Origin: Pseudofrankia sp. DC12
GTDB taxonomy: Bacteria; Actinomycetota; Actinomycetes; Frankiales; Frankiaceae
Direction: 5' to 3'
Length of the DNA stretch: 64,000 bases
NCBI RefSeq assembly: GCF_000966285.1
Contig: NZ_KQ031391.1
Location: 802,978-866,977 of the forward strand
Below the pieces are notes generated by a model, which was given only the letters and a program-made list of their open reading frames with translations, was not told the origin of the DNA and ran no database searches. The translations under genes were made by a program, and so were the position numbers. Of the stretch, positions 1 to 7,881 are shown one piece after another; position 1 is the first letter of the stretch; every line of letters begins with the position of its first letter.

Positions 1-57
1 GCGCAGGGCTTCCACCTGGCCCGGCCGTCACCTCGGCTGGTCCTCGCCAGCCGGTGA
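1..57 (+). CDS. 3' end of a gene entering from the left, possibly an EAL-domain protein
   Basis: The first 18 codons of the window read in frame 1 as AQGFHLARPSPRLVLASR and end in TGA. The AQGFHLARP stretch resembles the C-terminal end of EAL (cyclic-di-GMP phosphodiesterase) domains, which commonly finish with AQGF/Y-x-x-x-RP. Only this tail is visible, so the family call is tentative. Confidence 0.4.
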   Translation, partial: AQGFHLARPSPRLVLASR

Positions 58-60
58 GTC

Positions 61-258
61 CTAGGGGTTCCCGGCGGGCTCGACCAGGATCTTCGCGCCC
101 GCGTTGGCGTGGGCCAGGTCGTCGTACGCCTCGTTCACGTGGTCGAGGCGGACCCGGCGGGCCAGCAGCGGCGACGGGTCCAGCTGGCCGTCGGCGAACG
201 CGGCGACGACGGTGGGACGGCCGGCGGCGCCGCCGTGGCGGCAGCCGGTCCGTTGCGC
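61..258 (-). pseudogene. C-terminal remnant of a zinc-type alcohol dehydrogenase
   Basis: Read leftward, this stretch encodes an open C-terminus ending GAKILVEPAGNP and a TAG stop. It includes VRLDHVNEAYDDL, the typical last helix of medium-chain zinc alcohol dehydrogenases. No start codon, GroES-like domain or Rossmann domain is present upstream, so only about the last 60-65 residues remain. The left boundary is the stop codon; the right boundary is where similarity fades. An intact relative lies at 2340-3443. It is one of several gene remnants in the acyl-CoA cluster. Confidence 0.65.
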
Positions 259-287
259 CCGCCGAACGGCCGTCGATACGCTGTTAC

Positions 288-300
288 CTCTAGATGTTTC
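288..300. promoter_or_regulatory. TCTAGAT-type element in front of an acyl-CoA dehydrogenase remnant
   Basis: CTCTAGATGTTTC sits about 35 bases before the ATG of the remnant at 332. It matches the AT-rich element repeated at 3473, 4463, 8741, 11666, 16607 and 19474. It may be an operator or core-promoter part; the gene it served is dead. Confidence 0.5.
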
Positions 301-331
301 GGTCGAGTCGACGGTGGGTGGCGGCGTTCCG

Positions 332-693
332 ATGCGGTTCAGCTTCGACGAGGGCCAGCTGGCGGTCCGCGACGCCGTGGGCGCGTTCGGCGCCGGCGCC
401 GGGACCGGGGACGCGTCACCCGGGGATGCGTCCCCGGGGACGCGTCACCCGAGAGCGCCGCGGTGGACGAGGCCGCCCAGGCCGCCAGCACGGCCAAGCT
501 GCTGGCTGGCGAGGCCGGCCTCGCCGGGGGCCGGGCCGCCGTGCAGATCCTCGGCGGGATGGGCTTCACCTGGGAGATGCTTCCCCACTACTTCCTCAAG
601 CGGGCCTGGGTGCTGGAGCACCAGTTCGGCACCACGTCGTGGCACGCCGCCCGGCTCGCCGAGTCCCTGGCGGCCGAGATCGCGGCGCCATGA
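332..693 (+). pseudogene. Acyl-CoA dehydrogenase remnant with the middle deleted
   Basis: The 5' part encodes MRFSFDEGQLAVRDAVGAF, a typical acyl-CoA dehydrogenase N-terminus. After a short repeated GACGCGTCACCCGGG-like patch (about 408-452) the coding frame changes. It resumes as a dehydrogenase C-terminus with QILGGMGFTWEMLPHYFLKR, ending ESLAAEIAAP and TGA. The protein should be about 370-400 residues, but only about 120 codons are left and they lie in two frames. The flavin- and substrate-binding core is gone. The TCTAGAT element is still present upstream. Similarity of the tail is to the FadE-like protein at 10473-11621. Confidence 0.8.
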
Positions 694-746
694 TCGTGAG
701 TGCGGCCGGCGCCGGCGTCTGCATCGATCGTCTCAAGGAGCAGAAC

Positions 747-800
747 GTGACGGGTCTCGTCAGTCGTACCGCCGCGGCGACCGGAGCGGGGTCCCGCTGA
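747..800 (+). pseudogene. 17-codon leader, likely the N-terminal stub of a short-chain dehydrogenase
   Basis: A GTG start seven bases after AAGGAG opens VTGLVSRTAAATGAGSR and stops with TGA at 798-800. The TGA overlaps the ATG of the following CoA ligase (TGATG). The peptide closely resembles SDR N-termini of the form MTGLLDGRVAVVTGAGSG, including the start of the TGxxxGxG nucleotide-binding turn, and then ends. It is read here as the surviving stub of an SDR gene that now may act as a translationally coupled leader. The match is short, so the origin is inferred. Confidence 0.5.
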
Positions 801-2269
801 TGGGCGACCCGAATCCCGCGCTCAGCGGCCGCCTCGGCCAGGTGTTCGCACTGGACCCGGCGGCTCCCGCGGTCGAGTTCGAGCGTCACTGGCACAGCTG
901 GGGCGAGCTGGCCGCCACCGCGGACGCGGTCGAGCCGCACGTGGCGGCCGGCGAGCGCGTCGCGCTGCTGCTGCGCAACCGGCCCGCCCAGCTCGGCCTG
1001 CTGCTCGGCCTGCTGCGGGCCGGGGCCTGCGTCGTCGCGGCCAGCCCGGGACGCGGCGTCGACCGGGTCCGCGCCGACCTCGACGGCCTCGCCGTCGCGA
1101 CCGTCGCGGGCGCACCCGAGGACCTTGAGACCTTCGCCCCTCGGGTGCGCTGGTTCGCCAGCGGCGCCCTCGGCACCGTCAGCGTCACCGGCGGGCCCGC
1201 GGCGACGGCTGAGGCGGACCTGCGCCCCGGCGTCGCCGTCGAGATGCTCACCAGCGGCACGACCGGGCCGCCCAAGCGAGTGCCGCTGAGCTACGAGACG
1301 TTCGCCCGCGTGCTCGCCGGCGCCAAGCACTACGAGCGCGGCACCGACACCCGGGTCCGGCTGCGCACCGGGGCCGTCATCGTCAACGCGCCGCTGGTGC
1401 ATCTCGGCGGCCTGTTCCGGGTGCTGCAGTGCGTCAACGACGGCCGGGCGTTCTGCCTGCTCGAACGGTTCCGCGTCGACGAGTGGCTGGACGCGGTCCG
1501 CCGCCACCGGCCGGCGACCGTCAGCCTGGTGCCGGCCGCGCTGCGGATGGTCCTCGACGCAGGCCTCGACCGCGCCGACCTCGCCTCGGTCCGCTCGGTC
1601 ATCTCCGGCACCGCGCCGCTGGCGCCCGAGGACGCCGACGCCTTCCAGGAGCGGTACGGCATACCGGTGCTGACCTCCTATGCCGCGACCGAGTTCGGCG
1701 GCGGGGTCGCCGGCTGGAACCTCGCCGACCACGAGCGGTACTGGGCGACCAAGCGCGGCAGCGTCGGGCGGGCGCACGCGGGCTGCCGGCTGCGCGTCGT
1801 CGACGCCGACACCGGGGCCGAGCTCGGGCCCGGCTCCCCCGGCCTGCTGGAGATCCAGGCGCACCAGCTCGGCGACGGCGCCGGGTGGGTCCGGACCACC
1901 GACCTCGCCCGCCTCGACGCCGACGGCTTCCTGTGGATTCTCGGGCGCGCCGACCAGGCCATCATCCGCGGCGGCTTCAAGGTGCACCCGGGCGACGTCC
2001 GGGCGGCGCTCGAACGCGACCCCCGGGTGCGCGGCGCCGCCGTGGTCGCCCGGCCCGACCCCCGGCTCGGTGCCGTCCCGGTCGCCGCGGTCGAGCTGCG
2101 CCCCGGGGCGGGTGCGGTCAGCGCGGACGAGCTGCTCGCCCAGGCAGCGACCGTGCTCGCCCGCTACGAGCTGCCCGACGAGCTGCGCATCCTCGACGCG
2201 CTGCCGCGGACCCCGTCCGGCAAGCCCGACCTCGGCGCGGTCCACGCCCTGTTCACCACGCACGGCTGA
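800..2269 (+). CDS. Acyl-CoA synthetase / AMP-dependent ligase
   Basis: A 489-residue member of the ANL (AMP-forming CoA ligase) superfamily. It would activate a carboxylic acid with ATP and CoA through an acyl-adenylate. The P-loop TSGTTGPPKR lies near residue 148, TSYAATEFGG (the A5 region) near 293, the hinge/A8 region with GRADQAIIRGGFKVHPGD near 380-398, and the catalytic lysine in PSGKPDL near 473. The N-terminus is short compared with 520-550-residue relatives and lacks the usual first helix. The ATG overlaps the stop of the SDR-like stub, so translation is probably coupled to it. It is the first intact gene of the cluster; the substrate is unknown. Confidence 0.88.
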   Translation: MGDPNPALSGRLGQVFALDPAAPAVEFERHWHSWGELAATADAVEPHVAAGERVALLLRNRPAQLGLLLGLLRAGACVVAASPGRGVDRVRADLDGLAVATVAGAPEDLETFAPRVRWFASGALGTVSVTGGPAATAEADLRPGVAVEMLTSGTTGPPKRVPLSYETFARVLAGAKHYERGTDTRVRLRTGAVIVNAPLVHLGGLFRVLQCVNDGRAFCLLERFRVDEWLDAVRRHRPATVSLVPAALRMVLDAGLDRADLASVRSVISGTAPLAPEDADAFQERYGIPVLTSYAATEFGGGVAGWNLADHERYWATKRGSVGRAHAGCRLRVVDADTGAELGPGSPGLLEIQAHQLGDGAGWVRTTDLARLDADGFLWILGRADQAIIRGGFKVHPGDVRAALERDPRVRGAAVVARPDPRLGAVPVAAVELRPGAGAVSADELLAQAATVLARYELPDELRILDALPRTPSGKPDLGAVHALFTTHG

Positions 2270-2339
2270 GGGCCTGGCGGGCCTGGCGGACCGCGCCTCG
2301 GCGCCGGGGCCGGGCCCGCTTGGCCGACGGGCCCTCGGC

Positions 2340-3443
2340 CTAGGCCGGCGGCGCGGGCGGGAGCAGTACGGGCTTGACGACCTTGCCTGACAGCGACGCC
2401 TCCTCGGCGGCGTTGATCTCGTCGAGCGGGAAGGTCTCGATCAGCCGGTCGAACGGGAACTCGCCGGCCCGCCACCAGTCGATCAGCATGGGGATGACGA
2501 CCCTCGGGTCGGCGCCGCCCTCCAGGATGCCCGACACGGTCTTGCCGATCAGCGCGACCGGGTCGAGGGTGATCGGCTCGGTCTGGATGCCGACCAGGCC
2601 GCAGTGGCCGCCCTGGCGCAGCGCTCCGATCGCGTTGCCGATGACGGCGACGTTGCCGGTGGTGTCGAAGCCGAACTCGGCGCCGCCGCCGGTCAGCGCC
2701 TGGACCTGCTGGACGAGGTCGGCCGCGGCCCCGTCGAGCACGTGGGTGGCGCCGAGCTCGGTGGCCAGCTCCAGCCGGTGGGCGTGCAGGTCGACCGCGA
2801 TGATCGTGGCCGCGCCGACGGCCTTGGCCGCCATGATGGCGGACAGCCCCACCGCCCCCGCGCCGAACACCACGAGGCTCGCGCCGGCCGGCACGGCCAG
2901 CTGGACCAGCACCGAGCCCGCGCCGGTCAGGATGCCGCAGCCGAGCGGCCCCAGCTTCTCCAGCGGCAGGGCCTTGTCGACCACCACGACGTTGCGTTCC
3001 GCCGCGACGCAGTAGGTCGCGAACGAGGACTGGCCGAACCAGCGGGAGGCGATCTCACCACCGGCCGCGTCCCGGACCCCCGTGCTGCCGTCGACCCGGC
3101 GCCCCAGCAGGTTGCGGAGCAGGAACTGGTCGCAGTAGGGCGGTCGGCCGCCGCGGCATTTCGCGCAGTCGCCGCAGGTGTCGAACGACAGCACGACGTG
3201 GTCGCCGACCGCCACCCGGTCCACGCCGGCGCCGACAGCCTCGACCACCCCGGCGCCCTCGTGCCCGGTGATGATCGGGGGTGGCGAGAACGACGCGGTT
3301 CCGCGCGGCACGACGTCCGTGTGGCAGAGGCCCGCCCCGACCACGCGGACCAGCAGCTCGCCCGCCCCCGGCGGGTCGAGCTCGACCTCCTCCAGCACGT
3401 ACGGCCCGTCAGCCTGGCGCAGCACCGCCGCGGTCATCTTCAT
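2340..3443 (-). CDS. Zinc-dependent alcohol dehydrogenase (medium-chain family)
   Basis: A 367-residue NAD(P)-dependent medium-chain dehydrogenase, probably oxidising an alcohol in the neighbouring catabolic pathway. Visible catalytic-zinc ligands are C in GLCHTD, H in GHEGAG and C in LGCGILTGAGSVL. The structural-zinc cysteines are in CGDCAKCRGGRPPYC. The Rossmann motif is GAGAVG (VVFGAGAVGLSAIMAAK). The ATG at 3443 is chosen because GGAGGTC precedes it by about 8 bases; an upstream GTG at 3467 lies closer to the promoter. It is divergent from the GntR regulator at 3622 and shares an AT-rich element with it. The class resembles aryl/acetoin-type alcohol dehydrogenases; specificity cannot be assigned. 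Confidence 0.9.
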   Translation of the reverse strand: MKMTAAVLRQADGPYVLEEVELDPPGAGELLVRVVGAGLCHTDVVPRGTASFSPPPIITGHEGAGVVEAVGAGVDRVAVGDHVVLSFDTCGDCAKCRGGRPPYCDQFLLRNLLGRRVDGSTGVRDAAGGEIASRWFGQSSFATYCVAAERNVVVVDKALPLEKLGPLGCGILTGAGSVLVQLAVPAGASLVVFGAGAVGLSAIMAAKAVGAATIIAVDLHAHRLELATELGATHVLDGAAADLVQQVQALTGGGAEFGFDTTGNVAVIGNAIGALRQGGHCGLVGIQTEPITLDPVALIGKTVSGILEGGADPRVVIPMLIDWWRAGEFPFDRLIETFPLDEINAAEEASLSGKVVKPVLLPPAPPA

Positions 3444-3472
3444 CGACCGACCTCCACTCATAGTCACCTCTA

Positions 3473-3489
3473 TTCATAGATATATCTTC
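3473..3489. promoter_or_regulatory. AT-rich palindromic element between alcohol dehydrogenase and GntR gene
   Basis: TTCATAGATATATCTTC contains the perfect palindrome AGATATATCT. It lies about 30-45 bases upstream of the alcohol dehydrogenase start (leftward) and about 135 bases upstream of the GntR gene (rightward). It belongs to the family of TCTAGATAT-like elements in this cluster. If the GntR protein binds it, this would give autoregulation; that link is inference. Confidence 0.5.
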
Positions 3490-3621
3490 TTCAGTCACGT
3501 AGAGCCACCGACTGTCGGCAGGTCCGGCCGCGGGCGCCGAGGCGGCTGGCACCGGCCGGTACCCTGAGGCGATCGTCCTGCTTCCGGTGCCGGCCGGGAG
3601 CGGCCGACGGAGAAGCAGCCG

Positions 3622-4416
3622 ATGGAGAAAGGGTCGAGCATGGTGGCCGAGCGCCAGGGAGCCCGCGGCAGCGAGCGCCCCGGGCTTCGCGAGAAGCCGC
3701 AGCAGATCGCCGATGAGCTCCGGCGGCTCATCGTCACCGGCGAGCTGGCCGACGGCGAGTCCCTCGGGCACGAGCCCGACCTCGTCGAGCGCTTCGGCGT
3801 CTCCCGCCCGTCGCTGCGCGAGGCGCTGCGCATCCTGGAGGCCGAAGGCCTGATCACCGTGAGGCGCGGCGTGCTCGGCGGCATCGTCGCCCACCAGCCC
3901 AACGGCCGAATGACCGCGCGCACCGCGGCGCTGCTGCTGCAGGCGCGCAACGTGCCGCTCGCCGACGTCTACGACGCCCGCGGCCTGATCGAGCCTGTCG
4001 CCGCCCGGCTGCTCGCCCAGTCCCGGTCCCGCCGGTCGGCGGCGGCTGAGCTGCGGCGGCTCACCGCCGAGCAGCTCGAGGTCATCGACGACCCGGACGC
4101 CTTCGGCCGGGCCAACTCCGCCTTCCACGCCCAGCTCGTCGAGCTTGCCGGGAACCAGACCCTGAGCATCGTCGCCGAGATGCTGAGCGAGATCGTCGCG
4201 CGCGCCGTCGCCGCCGCCAGCCAGCCGGACGACGGCAAGGACGCCGCCGCGACCCGCGCCCGCGGCCTGCGCTCGCAGGCCCGGCTGGCCGTCCTCGTCG
4301 AGGCCGGCGACGCCGCGGCCGCCGAGGCCCACTGGGCCGAGCACATGAAGGTCGTCGGGCGGGTCCTGGTCGCGCAGCGGGCGAAGACCGTGATCGACCT
4401 CATGCAGCACTACTGA
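3622..4416 (+). CDS. GntR-family transcriptional regulator with FCD domain
   Basis: A 264-residue FadR-subfamily repressor. The N-terminal winged helix-turn-helix covers about residues 22-90 and includes DLVERFGVSRPSLREALRILEAEGLI, followed by the wing VRRGVLGG. The C-terminal half (about 100-250) is an all-helical FCD ligand domain with the conserved pattern LIEPVAARLLA, FHAQLVELAGN and HWAEHMK. Such domains usually sense carboxylic acids or acyl-CoA compounds. GGAG precedes the ATG by about 9 bases; a second ATG 18 bases on also has a good ribosome site. It is the only dedicated regulator within the first 21 kb, so it is the best candidate to control the cluster through the shared AT-rich elements. 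That assignment is not demonstrated. Confidence 0.9.
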   Translation: MEKGSSMVAERQGARGSERPGLREKPQQIADELRRLIVTGELADGESLGHEPDLVERFGVSRPSLREALRILEAEGLITVRRGVLGGIVAHQPNGRMTARTAALLLQARNVPLADVYDARGLIEPVAARLLAQSRSRRSAAAELRRLTAEQLEVIDDPDAFGRANSAFHAQLVELAGNQTLSIVAEMLSEIVARAVAAASQPDDGKDAAATRARGLRSQARLAVLVEAGDAAAAEAHWAEHMKVVGRVLVAQRAKTVIDLMQHY

Positions 4417-4452
4417 GCGGCACCCCCGGCGCCTTCGGCGCAACCCGTAGCA

Positions 4453-4484
4453 GGTCCGCGATAAATCTAGATATATTGCGGACC
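4453..4484. promoter_or_regulatory. AT-rich element inside a 7-bp inverted repeat
   Basis: ATAAATCTAGATATATTGC (4461-4479) contains the shared TCTAGATAT core. It is bracketed by GGTCCGC (4453-4459) and its exact complement GCGGACC (4478-4484), making a larger dyad with an 18-base spacer. It lies about 65-80 bases ahead of the amidohydrolase remnant at 4543. Confidence 0.5.
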
Positions 4485-4542
4485 GACTGGATGGCGCCCG
4501 CGGGCGGGCCGTGGGCTGCTGACGGCGGAGGTGCGGCCGATC

Positions 4543-4771
4543 ATGACCATTGACGTGGGCTCCCCGGGAGCCGGCTTACCGGCGCCCAGCTTCCCTGTGT
4601 TCGACGTGGACAACCACCTGTACGAGACCGAGGACGCGCTGACCCGGCACCTGCCGGCGGCCCACCGTGACCTGTTCCGGTTCGTCGAGCTGAACGGCCG
4701 CAAGAAGCTGGACGAACCTCGCCGACCTGCTCGGCGTGACCCGGTCGGCCCCGGCAGCCGGGAAGGCCTGA
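4543..4771 (+). pseudogene. Amidohydrolase (amidohydrolase_2 type) remnant with the middle deleted
   Basis: The first codons give MTIDVGSPGAG and then FDVDNHLYETEDALTRHL, the metal-binding N-terminus typical of the amidohydrolase_2 family (DxDxH-type start). The sequence runs to about KKLD near 4712 and then switches frame into NLADLLGVTRSAPAAGKA and TGA. That tail resembles the C-terminus of the same family, where NAARLxGL-like ends are common. About 75 codons remain of an expected 350-400. A GGAGG lies upstream and the promoter-like element at 4461 is kept. The nearest intact amidohydrolase in the window, at 11697, belongs to a somewhat different subgroup. Confidence 0.75.
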
Positions 4772-4844
4772 CCGCGCCCGGCGCCGCGCCCAGCGGCGGC
4801 GCGGCCCGCGAAGCCCCACCCCTTCACAGCGGGAGGTTCCCGGT

Positions 4845-5648
4845 ATGGGATTCGAGACGATCCAGTACGAGGTCGCCGACCGCGTCGCGACGATCACCTT
4901 CGACCGGCCGGACCGGCTCAACGCGCTGAGCCCGGCCATGATCCGCGAGCTGCGCCAGGCGTACGCCGACGCTGAGGCCGACGACGACGTCTGGCTGCTG
5001 CTGGTGACCGGCAACGGCCGGGCGTTCTGCACGGGCGCCGACGTCGGCGAGATCCCCGCCGACGGCCGGGTGATCTACGACGAGCCCTACCTGTCGACGT
5101 TCCCGCAGTGGGAGGCGCCACAGGAGGGCACCCCGCCGTTCCGGTCGATGACGAAGCCGATCCTGACCGCCGTCAACGGGTTGTGCTGCGGCGCCGGCCT
5201 GGATCTCGTCACCACCGGCGACATCGTGATCGCCTCCGACCGGGCCGAGTTCTTCGACCCGCACGTGAGCATCGGGCTGGTCGCGGGCCGCGAGACCGTC
5301 CGGCTGGCCCGGGCGCTGCCGACCACCGTCGCGCTGCGGATGGCGCTGATGGGCCGCCACGAGCGGATGCCCGCGCAGCGCGCCTACGAGCTGGGGCTCG
5401 TCTCCGAGGTCGTCGAGCACGACCGGCTGTTGGAGCGGGCCTACGAGATCGCGGCCACCGTCAACCGCAACGCCCCGCTGGCGGTGCGCGGCACCCGGCT
5501 GGCGATCCGCCGCGGGCTGGACCTGCCGACGCACGACGCCGAGGTGATGGCGGAGACGTTCCGCGAGCGGGTCGTGCGCACCGACGACGCCAAGGAGGGC
5601 CCGGCGGCCTTCCTGCAGAAGCGCCAGCCGGTCTGGAAATGCCAGTGA
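4845..5648 (+). CDS. Enoyl-CoA hydratase/isomerase family protein
   Basis: A 267-residue crotonase-fold protein expected to act on acyl-CoA thioesters (hydration, isomerisation or ring chemistry). ITFDRPDRLNALS near the start is the signature strand. FCTGADVGE (about residues 61-69) and NGLCCGAGLDL (about 111-121) form the oxyanion hole. At the position that carries the first catalytic Glu in classical hydratases the sequence reads FFDPHVSIGLVAG, so it may not be a standard hydratase. GGGAGG precedes the ATG by about 8 bases. It stands between two pseudogenes, whose promoters may now serve it. Confidence 0.88.
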   Translation: MGFETIQYEVADRVATITFDRPDRLNALSPAMIRELRQAYADAEADDDVWLLLVTGNGRAFCTGADVGEIPADGRVIYDEPYLSTFPQWEAPQEGTPPFRSMTKPILTAVNGLCCGAGLDLVTTGDIVIASDRAEFFDPHVSIGLVAGRETVRLARALPTTVALRMALMGRHERMPAQRAYELGLVSEVVEHDRLLERAYEIAATVNRNAPLAVRGTRLAIRRGLDLPTHDAEVMAETFRERVVRTDDAKEGPAAFLQKRQPVWKCQ

Positions 5649-5669
5649 CCGGGGGCCGGCCCGAGGCCG

Positions 5670-5720
5670 GCGGCCGGCTGGACGGCCCCGCACCTCAGCG
5701 TCGAGCAGGGCGGCCGCGGC
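5670..5720 (+). repeat. 51-bp perfect direct repeat, copy 1
   Basis: These bases are identical to 8920-8970 inside the intact acyl-CoA dehydrogenase gene, about 3.2 kb away in the same orientation. Identity stops on both sides. Recombination between the two copies would delete the CoA ligase and hydratase genes between them. Confidence 0.9.
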
Positions 5721-5791
5721 GCGGCCGGGACCTCGCAGATCCAGCGCAACCTCGTCGCGGAGCGCATCCTCGGCATGCCCCGGGCGTCCTG
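5670..5791 (+). pseudogene. Acyl-CoA dehydrogenase remnant, N-terminal piece joined in frame to C-terminal tail
   Basis: The frame reads AGWTAPHLSVEQGGRG, then TSQIQRNLVAERILG, ending MPRAS and TGA. The first part matches the N-terminal region of the intact dehydrogenase at 8785-10095. The second is the standard acyl-CoA dehydrogenase tail with the (G)T-x-x-IQRN motif. There is no start codon, and roughly 300 residues between the two parts are missing. The first 51 bases (5670-5720) are identical to 8920-8970, so the piece derives from that gene or a very close copy. Confidence 0.8.
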
Positions 5792-5943
5792 AGCCGCGCC
5801 GGCGGCCCCGGGCGGCAGCGCGCCCTGAATCTCAGCGCCCTGAATCTCAGCCCGCCCTTGAACGTCAACGCATCCTCGACGTCAGCGTCCGGAACCCCAG
5901 CAGCCTGGCTGCCCCGCCGGCGGCCACCAGCACGGAGGTGACC

Positions 5944-6030
5944 ATGGCCGACCCAGCGCCCCTCGACGCCGGCAGCCCCCAGCACGAGCTTGTCCCCGGC
6001 CCGCGCCACTTAGCCGGAGCCGCGGCGTGA
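5944..6030 (+). CDS. Small ORF coupled to the CoA ligase start
   Basis: A 28-codon frame starts with ATG seven bases after GGAGG and encodes a peptide beginning MADPAPLDAGSPQ. Its TGA overlaps the GTG start of the next gene (GTGA). No family is recognisable. It could be a leader peptide or the stub of a lost gene. The good ribosome site and the overlap suggest it is translated; function unknown. Just upstream the 17-base unit around CCTGAATCTCAGC is repeated twice (about 5820-5850). Confidence 0.4.
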   Translation: MADPAPLDAGSPQHELVPGPRHLAGAAA

Positions 6031-7739
6031 CCGCGCCCGGCCAGACCCGGACGACGCCCGACGAGCCGGCCCCGCCGGCGGACTGGTCACTCCCCGCGCT
6101 GCTGGACGTGATCACGGCGGCGGCGCCCGACCGGGAGATGCTGGTCTGGGGGGACGTCCGGCGCACCTACGCCGAGGTGCGCGGCCGCACCCGTCGCCTC
6201 GGCGCCTTCCTCGCCCGCGCAGGGCTGGGCGCCCGCCGCGAGCGGGCCGGTCTGGAGCGCTGGGAGTGCGGCCAGAGCCCGGTCGCGGTCCTGCTGTCCA
6301 ACTGCCCCGAGTACGTCGAGGCGATGATCGGCGCCTACCGGGCGCGGGCCGTACCGTTCAACGTCAACCACCACTACAACTCCCACGAGATCGGCGCCCT
6401 GCTGGCGGCCGTCGGCGCCGAGGCGGTCGTCTACCACCGCCGGCTGGGCCCGCTGCTCGCCGCCGCCACCCCGCTCGGCGGCCGGCTGCTGCTCGACGTC
6501 GACGACGGCTCGGGAGTCGCGCCACTGCCCGCCTCCACCCCGTACGAGCAGGCGCTCGCGGCGGTGAGCGACGCCGAGGCCGATGCCCTGCCGGCACCCT
6601 CGCCCGACGACCTCTACCTGGTCTGCACCGGCGGCACCACCGGCAAGCCCAAGGGGGTGCTGTGGCGCCAGGGTGACGTCTACGTCGCCGCGATGGGTGG
6701 CTTCGAGGGCGCCACGGCCGAGCGGGTCGCCGCGCTCGTGGCCGTGCCCGGCGGTCCCGCTGGGGCGAGGTCACGCGGCGGTGCCTGGTTCGCCGTGCCA
6801 CCGCTCATGCACAGCGCCGCGCAGTGGACGGCTTTCGCCGGCCTCGCCCTCGGTGTCACGCTGGTCCTGCACGACGACAGCACGCCGTTCGACCCCGGCG
6901 CGGTCCTCGCCGTCGCCGCGCGTGAGCGGGTCACGATGATGACGATCGTCGGCGACGCCTACGCCCGCCCGCTCGTCGAGAAGCTGCGGGCCAGCACCTA
7001 CGAGCTCTCCGCGCTGACCAGCCTGAGCACGGGCGGGGCGACGACCAGCGCGGCGCTCAAGCAGGCGCTGCTGGAGCTGCTGCCCCACCTGACGATCGTC
7101 GACGGCTACGGCGCGTCCGAGACCGGCGGGATGGCGTTCGGCGCCTCGACGAAGAACGCGCAGACCCGCCAGTTCACCCTCGGGCCGGGCGGCGCCGTGC
7201 TGTCCGCCGACCGGTCGCGGTTCCTGCGCACCGACGAGGACGAGATCGGCTGGACCGCCCGTGTCGGACGGGTGCCACTCGGCTACCTGAACGACTCGGA
7301 ACGGACCGAGCAGACGTTCCCGATCGTCGACGGCCGGCGGATCACCGTCCCCGGCGACCGGGCCCGCTATGACCCGGACGGCTCCGGGAAGATCGTCATG
7401 CTCGGCCGCGACGCGATGGTCGTCAACACCGGCGGGGAGAAGGTGTTCGTCGAGGAGGTCGAGGAGGCGCTGCGGCGCCACCCGGACATCCTCGACGCCC
7501 TCGTCGTCGGCCGGCCCAGCGAGCGGTTCGGCGAGGAGGTCGTCGCCCTCGTCCAGCCCCGGCCAGGGGCCTCGCTGTCTCCCAGCGAGGTACGCGAGTA
7601 CGCCAGCCGGACCGTCGCCCGGTTCAAGGCGCCGCGCGCGGTGCTGCTGTGCGGGACGATCGGCCGCCACGCCACCGGCAAGGCCGACTACACCTGGGCC
7701 AGGACGGCCGCCCTGGAGGCCGTGCCGGCGACCACCTGA
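6027..7739 (+). CDS. Acyl-CoA synthetase / AMP-dependent ligase
   Basis: A 570-residue AMP-forming CoA ligase. The P-loop VCTGGTTGKPKGVLW lies near residues 203-217 and the A5 region DGYGASETGGMAFG near 359. The A7/A8 region is RARYDPDGSGKIVMLGRD, then NTGGEKVFVEEVEEAL near 470, and the C-terminal ATGKADY holds the catalytic lysine near 549. The GTG start is chosen because the frame opens there, GGAG lies about 8 bases upstream, and it overlaps the preceding small ORF. It resembles long-chain or steroid/terpenoid-type ligases of actinobacteria. It converges on the echA gene at 7882, with a palindromic repeat between them. Confidence 0.9.
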   Translation: MTAPGQTRTTPDEPAPPADWSLPALLDVITAAAPDREMLVWGDVRRTYAEVRGRTRRLGAFLARAGLGARRERAGLERWECGQSPVAVLLSNCPEYVEAMIGAYRARAVPFNVNHHYNSHEIGALLAAVGAEAVVYHRRLGPLLAAATPLGGRLLLDVDDGSGVAPLPASTPYEQALAAVSDAEADALPAPSPDDLYLVCTGGTTGKPKGVLWRQGDVYVAAMGGFEGATAERVAALVAVPGGPAGARSRGGAWFAVPPLMHSAAQWTAFAGLALGVTLVLHDDSTPFDPGAVLAVAARERVTMMTIVGDAYARPLVEKLRASTYELSALTSLSTGGATTSAALKQALLELLPHLTIVDGYGASETGGMAFGASTKNAQTRQFTLGPGGAVLSADRSRFLRTDEDEIGWTARVGRVPLGYLNDSERTEQTFPIVDGRRITVPGDRARYDPDGSGKIVMLGRDAMVVNTGGEKVFVEEVEEALRRHPDILDALVVGRPSERFGEEVVALVQPRPGASLSPSEVREYASRTVARFKAPRAVLLCGTIGRHATGKADYTWARTAALEAVPATT

Positions 7740-7778
7740 CCACCCCGGCGCCGCCCGGAGGTGCCGCTCGCCGGCTGG

Positions 7779-7852
7779 TGATCGCCGTTTCGCTCTCCGG
7801 TGGTCGTGACCAGGCACTTTTCACGGCCACCGGAGAGCCGAGATCGCGATCA
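7779..7852. repeat. 74-bp dispersed palindromic element, copy 1
   Basis: The element begins TGATCGCC and ends GCGATCA. Inside it GCTCTCCGGTGG (7792-7803) is exactly complementary to CCACCGGAGAGC (7827-7838). It lies between the convergent CoA ligase and echA genes. A related 75-bp copy with the same ends and shared inner words is at 31658-31732. It may serve as a terminator here, or be a small mobile repeat. Confidence 0.55.
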
Positions 7853-7881
7853 TCGGCGTGGACGGGCCGGGGCGAGAGCGG

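Noticed and set aside
596-2263. A 555-codon minus-strand frame opposite the CoA ligase
   Set aside because: It is an antisense shadow of the ligase; the ligase frame carries all the ANL motifs.
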